55,590 nucleotides of DNA from an uncultured Clostridia bacterium (GTDB taxonomy: Bacteria > Bacillota > Clostridia > TANB77 > CAG-508): the NCBI GenBank assembly GCA_944386685.1, contig CALXCA010000012.1, forward strand, positions 1 through 55,590. The letters run 5' to 3'. The notes under the pieces are model-generated. The model did not search any database, had not been told where the DNA came from, and saw nothing but the letters and a program-made list of their open reading frames with translations. This document shows positions 7,955-16,540 of the stretch, piece by piece. Numbering within the stretch: position 1 is the first letter of the stretch; each line of letters opens with the position of its first letter. Made by a program: the position numbers and the translations under genes.

Positions 7955-8608
7955 ATGAGAGTAAAAAGTGATGAAGATATTAAAAAAGAGCTTATTTCAA
8001 AAGACTTAAATGAGTTGATAAAACCTCTTCTAATATTTGTAGTATTAACTATATTATTTGGTTATGCTGGATATGTGTATTCTGTAGATAATAATCTAGA
8101 TATTAAACATGGTATAATATTTGGTAGTTTATTTCCATTAGGAATAGCCTTAATAAAAGTATTTGATATTGAAAATTCTTTTATATATATTGCTTATACT
8201 ATAACATATATTTGCATATCAGATTATATACCAACTTTTGTTGGAATAATAATTTTATTTATAATAATAACTCTATTTTTAATTAGTTTTATATATGTAG
8301 AAAAAAAAGATAGAACAGAAGAAATCAAAACTATTAATTATAACGAATCAAAAATAATACATCCTGTACCAAATGTTAATACTCAAACATCAAGAACAAA
8401 GTATTTTTCCGAAATAAATAATGATATTAATGAAGAAGTAGAAAATGATATTTTTGATGAAGAAGAAAAATTAGATTATGAGTGTGAATTGTGTTTTAAA
8501 AAAATATCTTATGAAGAATATGAACTATATGATGGATATTGTGAAGAATGTTTTATGGACGTTCATATGGATGACAAAGGAAATTACCATGATGAAGAAA
8601 TATTATAA
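7955..8608 (+). CDS. unknown multi-pass membrane protein with C-terminal Cys pairs
   Basis: A 217-residue protein with about four hydrophobic segments between residues 20 and 115, then a charged linker and a small C-terminal zinc-ribbon-like motif (CELC near 177 and CEEC near 197). An out-of-frame ATG at 7951 would give only a six-residue peptide; the 7955 ATG is better spaced from GTGAGGA. It follows the 7355 gene by 24 bp, consistent with co-transcription. Function unknown. Confidence 0.6.
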   Translation: MRVKSDEDIKKELISKDLNELIKPLLIFVVLTILFGYAGYVYSVDNNLDIKHGIIFGSLFPLGIALIKVFDIENSFIYIAYTITYICISDYIPTFVGIIILFIIITLFLISFIYVEKKDRTEEIKTINYNESKIIHPVPNVNTQTSRTKYFSEINNDINEEVENDIFDEEEKLDYECELCFKKISYEEYELYDGYCEECFMDVHMDDKGNYHDEEIL

Positions 8609-8628
8609 AGATTTATGAGTGAATAGAA

Positions 8629-9108
8629 ATGAAATTTGAGGAAGAAGAATTTTTGTATGATAAAAAAAGATTAGAAATAGATAATGAGAAAATTAAATCA
8701 ATATTAAAAAAAGGCACATTAACAACTGATGACGAAGTTGGCTTTAAATATATTGTTGAAATCCTAAAATTATTTAATATAAATGTAAAAATTTGGATGA
8801 AAGGAAGTTATATATTAAATAATAATGAAGGAATAATGTTTACTAAAGAGCAATCATTAGATTGGTCTGATGAAGTTTCTGATAATTATTTTTACGAAAT
8901 ATATAAAAATACAAATGAACGCATAGAAAGATATAACGAATATTGGGGAAAGAGGATAATTTATATATTCAGAAAAAATAAGGACGAATATAAATTTATA
9001 GGTGTATATCAACAAGATCTTGAAAAAATTGATGAACTATTTTTAAAAGGAATAAATAATAAGCGACCATATAAGAAAATAAGCAATGTATTGAGATTAA
9101 CACAATAA
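8629..9108 (+). CDS. unknown 159-residue protein
   Basis: A soluble, charged protein with alternating Lys and acidic residues and no membrane segment or recognised motif. The ribosome binding site is weak (GAGTGA). It is the third gene of the 7355 unit, 20 bp after the previous stop, and is followed by a hairpin at 9138. It immediately precedes the Ssp operon promoter. Confidence 0.55.
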   Translation: MKFEEEEFLYDKKRLEIDNEKIKSILKKGTLTTDDEVGFKYIVEILKLFNINVKIWMKGSYILNNNEGIMFTKEQSLDWSDEVSDNYFYEIYKNTNERIERYNEYWGKRIIYIFRKNKDEYKFIGVYQQDLEKIDELFLKGINNKRPYKKISNVLRLTQ

Positions 9109-9137
9109 TAGCATTGCCATCAAAACATTAGTTCTTA

Positions 9138-9165
9138 TTATCTAACTAATGAATTAATTAGATAA
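9138..9165. terminator. hairpin between the unknown gene cluster and the Ssp operon
   Basis: TTATCTAACTAA and TTAATTAGATAA are complementary at 11 of 12 positions around a 4-base loop. There is no long T-run, so termination is uncertain. Confidence 0.4.
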
Positions 9166-9208
9166 TTAATTTATGGATAAAAAAATAAAAAAAATAAATT
9201 TTCTTCCA

Positions 9209-9245
9209 TAAATCTGTTGTAAAATTTTTGTTTTTAATGTAGAAT
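9209..9245 (+). promoter_or_regulatory. promoter of the Ssp-like operon
   Basis: TTGTAA (9217-9222) and TAGAAT (9240-9245) are 17 bp apart. The -35 overlaps TAAATCTGTTGT (9209-9220), an exact 12-bp copy of the element in the 7268 promoter. The first gene starts at 9279 behind CAGGAGA. Confidence 0.6.
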
Positions 9246-9278
9246 AATAGTGGAAAATTTTAAGAACAGGAGAATATA

Positions 9279-11015
9279 ATGATAATTTATTCGTGTAGCA
9301 ATTGTAACGATTTAGAGTGTGAAACAAGTATATGTCCTGTTTGTAATAATAGAACTCAAATCAAAAAAAGTGAAATATATTGGTGTAAACATTGCAACAT
9401 TCCATTATATAATAAAATATGTTCTTGTTGCAATGAAGAAGCAAATTACATAGGTACTGATATTCGACCTGTGTTTGCTGAAGAAAGATTGTTGTTAGAA
9501 TGTATAAGAAATAAGCCTTTTGAGTTTGCAAATCATTCAGTATGGAATATTTCTGGCAATAAATATATTGTTGATGGAAAGAAAATAAAATTTTCAGTTA
9601 AAGAAGCTACTCAATTGGATTATAAAATTATTAAAAAGCGTATAAATGATAACAAAGAAAAAAATCAATATTATGAAGAAAATTATTATAAGCAAGATTT
9701 TATTAAAAAATTTATAGAAGCTAACAAAATAAGATTAAACTATATTACCACAGAAGCTATAAACTACATAAAAGAACAGTCAAAAAACTATTCAGATGAT
9801 TGCATGTTCGTTTCATTTAGTGGTGGAAAAGATTCAACTGTAACAAGTGATATTGTTATGAGAGCTTTAGGAAAAGAAGATATTATACATGTATATGGAG
9901 ATACAACACTCGAATATCCGACTACTGAACCTTATATTAAAAGATTTAGAGAAAGACATAAAAGGACACCTATGCTTGTTGCAAAAAACAAAGAACAAGA
10001 TTTTAATGAGTTGTGCAAAGTTATTGGACCACCTAGTAGATTAATGAGATGGTGTTGTACTATATTTAAAACTGGAGCAATAACTAGAAAGATTGATTCT
10101 ACATTCAAAGACAAGCTTAACATCCTAACATTTCAAGGAATTCGAAGAGCAGAATCAACTGCAAGAAGTAAGTATGAACGTGAAAGCGATAGTTCAAAAA
10201 TTTCTAAACAACATGCTGTTGCACCTTTAATTGATTGGCAAGAATTTGATATATGGTTATACATTATATCTAATGATGTAGATTTTAATGAAGCATATAA
10301 ACAAGGATTTTCAAGAGTTGGCTGTTGGTGTTGCCCAAATAATAGTAACTGGTCAGAATATTTATCATCTATATACATGACTGAAGAGTATAATGTTTTT
10401 CGTGACATTCTAATAGATTTTGCTAAAAATGTTGGAAAACCTGATCCAGAAGATTATATTTCATCAGGAGGTTGGAAAGCAAGACAGGGTGGTAATGGCT
10501 TATCATTTAGTAAAAATGCTGTGGTAGAATTTAAACCATGTGTTTTAATAGAAAATACATTGAATTTTGAATTAACAAAGAACATAAATGAAAATTTATA
10601 TGAATTATTTAAACCATTTGGAAATCCAAATTATACTATTGGTAACAAAAGATTAAATGAAGTTTATATTTTACAAAGAAAAACCAACGAGCCACTTCTA
10701 AAACTTACAGGAAGAATTGATCAAAATAAACTAAAAGTTACAGTATTAAAATTTATAGAACCATTTAAAGATATGAAAATATCAGAAATATTAATAAAAA
10801 ATCAAATCACAAAATTTCAAACATGTATTGGTTGTTTGGCTTGTGAAAGTAATTGCAAATTCGGAAGTATTAAGATAACAAATGTAGCTGATACAGAAAA
10901 TATTAGCTATAAAATCGATGAAAATAAATGTGTAGGCTGTTTAGAATGTGTAAAACATTTTTCAGGAGGATGCTTTATGAAAAAGGTTTTAAGAACAAAA
11001 CTTAACAGCGAGTAA
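9279..11015 (+). CDS. sspD: SspD-like PAPS-reductase family protein with Zn-ribbon and 4Fe-4S domains
   Basis: A 578-residue protein. Cys pairs at 6/9, 19/22, 36/39 and 48/51 form N-terminal zinc ribbons. The PP-loop SGGKDST at 181-187 marks the PAPS-reductase/ATP-pyrophosphatase domain, followed by RWCC and GCWCC. The C-terminus carries two ferredoxin-type clusters (CIGCLAC at 516-522, CVGCLEC at 551-557). Family knowledge: SspD and DndC proteins activate DNA for sulfur incorporation in phosphorothioation. The following DUF4007, ATPase and desulfurase genes support SspD over sulfate assimilation. First gene of the operon. Confidence 0.8.
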   Translation: MIIYSCSNCNDLECETSICPVCNNRTQIKKSEIYWCKHCNIPLYNKICSCCNEEANYIGTDIRPVFAEERLLLECIRNKPFEFANHSVWNISGNKYIVDGKKIKFSVKEATQLDYKIIKKRINDNKEKNQYYEENYYKQDFIKKFIEANKIRLNYITTEAINYIKEQSKNYSDDCMFVSFSGGKDSTVTSDIVMRALGKEDIIHVYGDTTLEYPTTEPYIKRFRERHKRTPMLVAKNKEQDFNELCKVIGPPSRLMRWCCTIFKTGAITRKIDSTFKDKLNILTFQGIRRAESTARSKYERESDSSKISKQHAVAPLIDWQEFDIWLYIISNDVDFNEAYKQGFSRVGCWCCPNNSNWSEYLSSIYMTEEYNVFRDILIDFAKNVGKPDPEDYISSGGWKARQGGNGLSFSKNAVVEFKPCVLIENTLNFELTKNINENLYELFKPFGNPNYTIGNKRLNEVYILQRKTNEPLLKLTGRIDQNKLKVTVLKFIEPFKDMKISEILIKNQITKFQTCIGCLACESNCKFGSIKITNVADTENISYKIDENKCVGCLECVKHFSGGCFMKKVLRTKLNSE

Positions 11016-11031
11016 CAGATTGGAGTAAAAA

Positions 11032-11886
11032 ATGGCAGATAAAATTAAAATGAAAGGTCATGAAAGTTTTTCAATACGTGAAGGATGGTTAACAAAAGGA
11101 TTAATTGAAGTTTCAAATAATTCAAAAGTTTTTTCTGAAAAGGATCAAACTGATATATTTGGAATAGGAACTAATATGGTCAAGTCATTAAAATATTGGT
11201 TACAAGCCACAAGTTTAATTAATGATAACAAAAAAAATGAATATGTATTAAGCAAATTAGGACAACTTATATATAAATATGATAAATATATTGAAAATAA
11301 GTTTACATTATATTTGATTCATTTAAATCTAGTATTAAATGTCGATAAAGCATATATATGGAATTTATTTTTTAATAAATGTCATTTTAAAACTTTTTCT
11401 AAAAAAGATTTATATGAACAAATATGCGAATTATTAGAAGCTGATAATTTTGAATATAATGAAAAGGTATTGTCAGATGAAATATCCGTTTTGTTAAAAA
11501 CTTATCTTATCGAAGAAAAAGATGGTACACCTGAAGATAATTTTATATGTCCTCTAACTGACTTAAAATTAATAAGAAAAATAAGTAAAGATACATATAA
11601 ACGAGAATTGTCTAATATTTCATATTTGAATAAATATATTGTTTACTGGGCAATACTTCAGCAAACAAATGAAGATAATATAAGCATTGACGAATTAATA
11701 AAAGGAAATAATTCGGTTTGTAATCTACTAAATTTAGATAAAATAACTTTAAACGAATATTTAGATATGTTAAAAAAAGATAAATATATAACTATAAATA
11801 GAACAGCAGGACTAAATATGGTATATTTTAATAAAAAACTAGATTTAGAAAATATCTTTAAATTAGAATTTGAGGGAGGAGAATAA
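11032..11886 (+). CDS. sspB: SspB-like DUF4007 protein
   Basis: A 284-residue protein with a clear DUF4007 signature: GHESFSIREGWLTKGL near the start and FGIGTNMVKSLKYWLQAT around 43-61. Family knowledge: DUF4007 proteins of phosphorothioation operons are called SspB, reported as a nicking enzyme that prepares one strand for sulfur insertion. I cannot confirm catalytic residues. It starts 17 bp after the SspD-like gene and ends in a GAGGGAGGAG stretch that serves as ribosome binding site for the next gene. Confidence 0.8.
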   Translation: MADKIKMKGHESFSIREGWLTKGLIEVSNNSKVFSEKDQTDIFGIGTNMVKSLKYWLQATSLINDNKKNEYVLSKLGQLIYKYDKYIENKFTLYLIHLNLVLNVDKAYIWNLFFNKCHFKTFSKKDLYEQICELLEADNFEYNEKVLSDEISVLLKTYLIEEKDGTPEDNFICPLTDLKLIRKISKDTYKRELSNISYLNKYIVYWAILQQTNEDNISIDELIKGNNSVCNLLNLDKITLNEYLDMLKKDKYITINRTAGLNMVYFNKKLDLENIFKLEFEGGE

Positions 11887-11890
11887 GGCT

Positions 11891-14800
11891 TTGAAACATT
11901 CAGAATTTGTAAAAATAAATGAAACCTTTCAATATTCAATTAATTTGCAATTTGATATAAATAATATAAACAAAATAAAAGAATATATTCCAACTTCAGA
12001 TAGCTGTGAAGTATTAGAGCATTATTTTGATAGTATATTTGGAAATTTTAATAAATCTACTATATTAGTTGGTCCTTATGGAAAAGGAAAATCTCATTTA
12101 TTATTAGTATTATTAACTTTATTAAATGATTATAAAGATGAAGATACCAATATAATCGAAGATTTATTAAATAAAATAAATAAAATTAATCCTAATATTT
12201 ATATAAAAATAAAAGCTATACGAGATAAAAAACAAAAATTTATGCCTGTAATCATTAATAGTAATTACAACAATATTAATCAAGCATTTTTATTAGCTTT
12301 AACAGAAGCATTAGAAAGAGAAAATATAAATAACATTGTTATAAATACATATTTTGATGTTGCTTTAGATATTATTTCAAAATGGAAGAACGAAAATGAT
12401 AATGAAATTATTGATAAGTTTAATAATTGTTTGAAAAAAAAGAAAACAACACTTAAACAACTTGAAGATGGATTAAAAATATATAATGAAAGCTACTATG
12501 AAATATTTAAAGATGTCTATACCTGTGTTTTACACGGAATTGAGTTTAATCCACTAATAAACACTGATATAATTAAATATTACAAAGATGTAAATTATAA
12601 AATAGCTCAAATAGGCTATACGGGAATGTTAGTTATTTTTGATGAATTTAGTAAGTTCTTAGAATATGTTGGAAACGAAAGTATGATGCGTGATTTAAAA
12701 ATATTACAAGATTTTGCAGAATTATCTTCAAGGTCAAGTAGTAAAGAACAAATACTATTTTCATGTATAACACATAAAGCAATTAACTCTTATATTAAAA
12801 ATTTAAAAGATGATAAGGCTAATGCTTTTAAAACAGTTGAAGGTAGATTTAAAGAAATCTATTTCAATAGAAGTATGGAGCAAAATTATGAAATAATTGA
12901 ACAAACTATAAAAAAGAGCAGTAAATTTCCTGCATATATAAATAAATATTTAGATGAAAATGCAAAATTTTACAATGATTTAAAAAATGAATTTAATTTT
13001 TGCAGAATATCTAATGCAGACAATTTATTATTTAAAGGATGTTATCCATTAAATCCAGTAACTGTTTTTGCGGTTATTAATTTAAGTGAAAAAATAGCAC
13101 AAAACGAAAGAACATTATTTACATTTTTAACTGATGATGATGTTTATAGTTTTAAATATTATATCAACAATAATAATAGTAGTGAATTATTTAATATAGA
13201 TAAAATCTATGACTATTTTTATAACATAATAAAAAAAGAAAATAATGAGCAAATAAAAGAAATATGGATTAAGGCTGAAAATGCAATTTCTAAAACCAAT
13301 GATTTAATTGAGATTAATATCTTAAAGTCAATCGCAATAATCTATATGATAAATGATTTTGAGAATTTTTCACCAGTAAATACATCTCTAAAATTATCAT
13401 TGAATTTGCAAGAAAAAATTTTTGATGAAAAGATAAATAATCTTATAGAAAAAGGAATAATTAAGAGAAAGAAAACTAATAAACTATTAGAATTTTCTAC
13501 AGTATACAATAAAGAAGTATTAAATGAAATCAACATTATAAAACATAACAAATTTGAAAAAATTAGTTTTAGTCAATCAATAGAAAAAATATGTGATTTA
13601 GGATATGTATTACCAAGAAGATATAATCAAAACTATAAATTAACTAGATTTTTCAAAAATATATTTATTACCGAATTCGAATTAAACAACCTAAAATCAT
13701 TTAAAGTATATTTTGAAAAGTATAATGCTGATGGTATTGTTTTAAACCTTTTAAGAGAAAATAACAATTTAGATAAAACTGTTGAAAATTTCAATAAAAT
13801 AGATGATTCTAAAGCTATTCTAAAAATACCTAATAAAATTATAAGCACTGAAATATTAGAAGCATTAAAAGAGATTGAAGCAATAAACTATTATAAAAAT
13901 TCAGAAAAATTAGAAGATGACATTTTAAGAGAAATAAATTCAATATTGAGTGAGAATAATGAGCTAATACAAACAGAAATAGAAAATACTTTCCAGGATA
14001 ATAATTCATACATTATATATAATGGTAATGAATATATGTCAAATTGCATAAGTTCAGTTTCTTCTGATATATGTGAAAAAATATATTCTGAATCTCCAAT
14101 AGTTAATAATGAAATGATTAATAAACAGAAAATCTCAACGCCTATTGCTAAAGCTAGAAATATTGTAATTGAATCAATAATTAATAGAAGTACAGATTTA
14201 ATTACAAGCCCTACTAGTGCTGAAGCAACTATTTATAAGGCAACAGCTGAAAAAAAAGACAATGCTGATATAAAACGCGTTACAAAACTAATAGAAAGTT
14301 ATATAAAACAAACAGAAACAAAAGGTAAGAATAATTTTGAATCACTTTACAAAAAATTAAAAAAAGAACCTTTTAACATTAGAGATGGAATTATACCAAT
14401 TTTTCTTGCGTTAGCATTTGAAAACTATTCAAACAATATTATTTTATACTATAAAAACAAAGAAATAGAGTTAAATAGTACAAATATATCTAAAATTATA
14501 GATGAACCAGAAAATTATTATATTGTTTTAGAAGCAGGAACTCAAGAAAAATCAAATTTTATAAGTAATATGATGAGATTATATAAATTAAATATTACTG
14601 ATGATCAAAGAAATAATATTAAATTATTAATGTATGAATTGAAAAAATGGACATTATCTTTACCAAGAATAACTAGAGAATTGTCTATAATTAATGAAAT
14701 CATAAAAGAAAAAGGTATAATTATTTTTAAGAATGAACTATTAAAAGCCGATTTAAATAACAATGAGTTTTTATTTAAAACTCTAAAAGAAATATTTGAA

Positions 14801-15382
14801 GAAAGCAACTACAATAATTTATTCAAAAAAATTTCAGATGCTAAATTGGAATTAGACGATTATTTCTTAAACTATGAAAAATATATAATAGAACAGTTTA
14901 AGAATTTATTTGATAAAAGTAATAATAATAGTTTAAATAAGATATTAAAAGATTGGTACAAATCAATTGGTAATAAAATTAAACACCTTGTATTAAAAAC
15001 AGAAACAAAACAATTACTTGATTACATTGATGAAATTGAGACTTTTAACGATAATGAAATTATCGAAAACATTTCATATATTTTATTAGGTTATTATATT
15101 GAAGACTGGCAAGAAAATAGTTATAGCCTATTCTTTAATAGTATAGAATATATTATTGAAGAGTTGAAAACAGCCAAGATTAATGATAGCAATAAAATAG
15201 AAATTAGCTTAAAAAACGAGGATGGAAATAGTATTATAAAGTACATAGATAATGTGAATATCAGCTCAATTGGTAAAACTTTAATGACAAATCTAGAAGA
15301 TACTATAGAAGAATATGCTGATTCAATTAATCAAAGTGAAAAAATAAAAATACTTATGAATATATTAAATAAGTATATGTAA
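11891..15382 (+). CDS. sspC: SspC-like large P-loop ATPase
   Basis: About 1163 residues from the TTG at 11891, which sits correctly behind GGAGGAG; an upstream in-frame ATG at 11870 would place the binding site inside the gene. Walker A is GPYGKGKS (61-68) and Walker B MLVIFDEFSKF (D251, E252). The long remainder is helical and unassigned. It resembles the large ATPases of SspC and BREX BrxC/PglY type; the neighbours favour SspC. In Ssp systems this ATPase is required for strand-specific sulfur insertion. No frameshift or internal stop is present. Confidence 0.75.
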   Translation: MKHSEFVKINETFQYSINLQFDINNINKIKEYIPTSDSCEVLEHYFDSIFGNFNKSTILVGPYGKGKSHLLLVLLTLLNDYKDEDTNIIEDLLNKINKINPNIYIKIKAIRDKKQKFMPVIINSNYNNINQAFLLALTEALERENINNIVINTYFDVALDIISKWKNENDNEIIDKFNNCLKKKKTTLKQLEDGLKIYNESYYEIFKDVYTCVLHGIEFNPLINTDIIKYYKDVNYKIAQIGYTGMLVIFDEFSKFLEYVGNESMMRDLKILQDFAELSSRSSSKEQILFSCITHKAINSYIKNLKDDKANAFKTVEGRFKEIYFNRSMEQNYEIIEQTIKKSSKFPAYINKYLDENAKFYNDLKNEFNFCRISNADNLLFKGCYPLNPVTVFAVINLSEKIAQNERTLFTFLTDDDVYSFKYYINNNNSSELFNIDKIYDYFYNIIKKENNEQIKEIWIKAENAISKTNDLIEINILKSIAIIYMINDFENFSPVNTSLKLSLNLQEKIFDEKINNLIEKGIIKRKKTNKLLEFSTVYNKEVLNEINIIKHNKFEKISFSQSIEKICDLGYVLPRRYNQNYKLTRFFKNIFITEFELNNLKSFKVYFEKYNADGIVLNLLRENNNLDKTVENFNKIDDSKAILKIPNKIISTEILEALKEIEAINYYKNSEKLEDDILREINSILSENNELIQTEIENTFQDNNSYIIYNGNEYMSNCISSVSSDICEKIYSESPIVNNEMINKQKISTPIAKARNIVIESIINRSTDLITSPTSAEATIYKATAEKKDNADIKRVTKLIESYIKQTETKGKNNFESLYKKLKKEPFNIRDGIIPIFLALAFENYSNNIILYYKNKEIELNSTNISKIIDEPENYYIVLEAGTQEKSNFISNMMRLYKLNITDDQRNNIKLLMYELKKWTLSLPRITRELSIINEIIKEKGIIIFKNELLKADLNNNEFLFKTLKEIFEESNYNNLFKKISDAKLELDDYFLNYEKYIIEQFKNLFDKSNNNSLNKILKDWYKSIGNKIKHLVLKTETKQLLDYIDEIETFNDNEIIENISYILLGYYIEDWQENSYSLFFNSIEYIIEELKTAKINDSNKIEISLKNEDGNSIIKYIDNVNISSIGKTLMTNLEDTIEEYADSINQSEKIKILMNILNKYM

Positions 15383-15394
15383 GGGGTAATATAA

Positions 15395-16522
15395 ATGATA
15401 TATTTAGATAATGCAGCTACAACATATCCCAAACCAGAAGAAGTCTATCTAGCATTAGATAAAGCTAACAGAGAATATGGTTTTAATTCTGGAAGGGGGA
15501 GCTACAAAAAAGCAAAAGAAGTTGCTAATATTATAGATGAAACAAGAAACGAATTAAGCTCATTAGTAGAGTGTACTGCAAATACAGTTATATTTTCAAC
15601 TTCATCAACAGAAGCTCTAAATATGATAATCTTTGGATTAGATTGGGCAAAAGGAGATAATGTATATGTTTCTCCTTTTGAACACAATTCTGTATTAAGA
15701 CCATTATATGAAATAAAGAAACGACATGACATAAATATAATACAAATTCCTTTCAACAAAGAAACATGGAATATTGATAGTAATTTTGAAGATTTGCTAA
15801 TATTAAATAAACCAAAATGTATTTTTTGTTCATCTAAAAGTAACACTACGGGATATAATCTTCCAATAAATGAGATTTTTAAATTAGGTAAAAAGTACAA
15901 CTCAATAAATATTCTAGATGCATCTCAATCATTTGGTGTAGATAAAACAATCTCAAAAAATAATTCTGATTTTATTATATTTGCAGGTCATAAATCACTT
16001 TATGCAAGTTTCGGCATAGCAGGATTTATAAATATTAATAATATTGAATTAAAACCGTTTTTATTTGGTGGTACAGGTTCAGATAGTCTTAATTTAGAAA
16101 TGCCATTAAATGGAGCAAGTCATTTAGAAGCTGGAAGTAAAAATATTATCGCTATATATGGTTTACATGAAAGTCTTAAATGGCTAAAGAATCATAATAT
16201 CGAAGAAAAGGAAAGAACTTTATTTAAATATTTATATCAATCAATAAGTAGTATTAAGAAAGTTATTACATACCTACCATCTAATATTGATAAATGTTGT
16301 GGTATTTTATCATTTAATGTTGATGGATATACTGCTGAAGAAGTAGGGGATATATTAAATCAAGAATTTGATATATGTGTAAGGACAGGCTATCATTGTT
16401 GTCCATATATACATGATTTTATTAATAGTAAAAAGTTCAATGGAACTGTAAGAGTAAGTATGAATTACTTTAATACAGAGAAAGATATAGATTGCTTAAT
16501 AAATGCTTTAAATACTTTATAA
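15395..16522 (+). CDS. sspA: cysteine desulfurase (SspA/IscS-like)
   Basis: A 375-residue class V aminotransferase fold protein. It starts with MIYLDNAATTYPKPEEV; the PLP-binding lysine is K200 in FAGHKSLYA, and the active-site cysteine is in VRTGYHCCPY (C335 or C336). Cysteine desulfurases mobilise sulfur from cysteine; within this operon the acceptor is presumably the SspD-like protein. It lies 12 bp after the ATPase stop. The operon therefore has a dedicated sulfur donor. Confidence 0.85.
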   Translation: MIYLDNAATTYPKPEEVYLALDKANREYGFNSGRGSYKKAKEVANIIDETRNELSSLVECTANTVIFSTSSTEALNMIIFGLDWAKGDNVYVSPFEHNSVLRPLYEIKKRHDINIIQIPFNKETWNIDSNFEDLLILNKPKCIFCSSKSNTTGYNLPINEIFKLGKKYNSINILDASQSFGVDKTISKNNSDFIIFAGHKSLYASFGIAGFININNIELKPFLFGGTGSDSLNLEMPLNGASHLEAGSKNIIAIYGLHESLKWLKNHNIEEKERTLFKYLYQSISSIKKVITYLPSNIDKCCGILSFNVDGYTAEEVGDILNQEFDICVRTGYHCCPYIHDFINSKKFNGTVRVSMNYFNTEKDIDCLINALNTL

Positions 16523-16540
16523 AGATAGGAGTTGTGAGTA

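Noticed and set aside
9279..11015. Ordinary sulfate-assimilation PAPS reductase
   Set aside because: No sulfurylase, APS kinase or sulfite reductase is nearby, and the zinc-ribbon and 4Fe-4S ends plus DUF4007 neighbour fit DNA sulfur modification.
11891..15382. BREX BrxC/PglY identity for the large ATPase
   Set aside because: No PglZ, PglX, BrxA/B or BrxL gene accompanies it; DUF4007 and sulfur genes favour the Ssp assignment.
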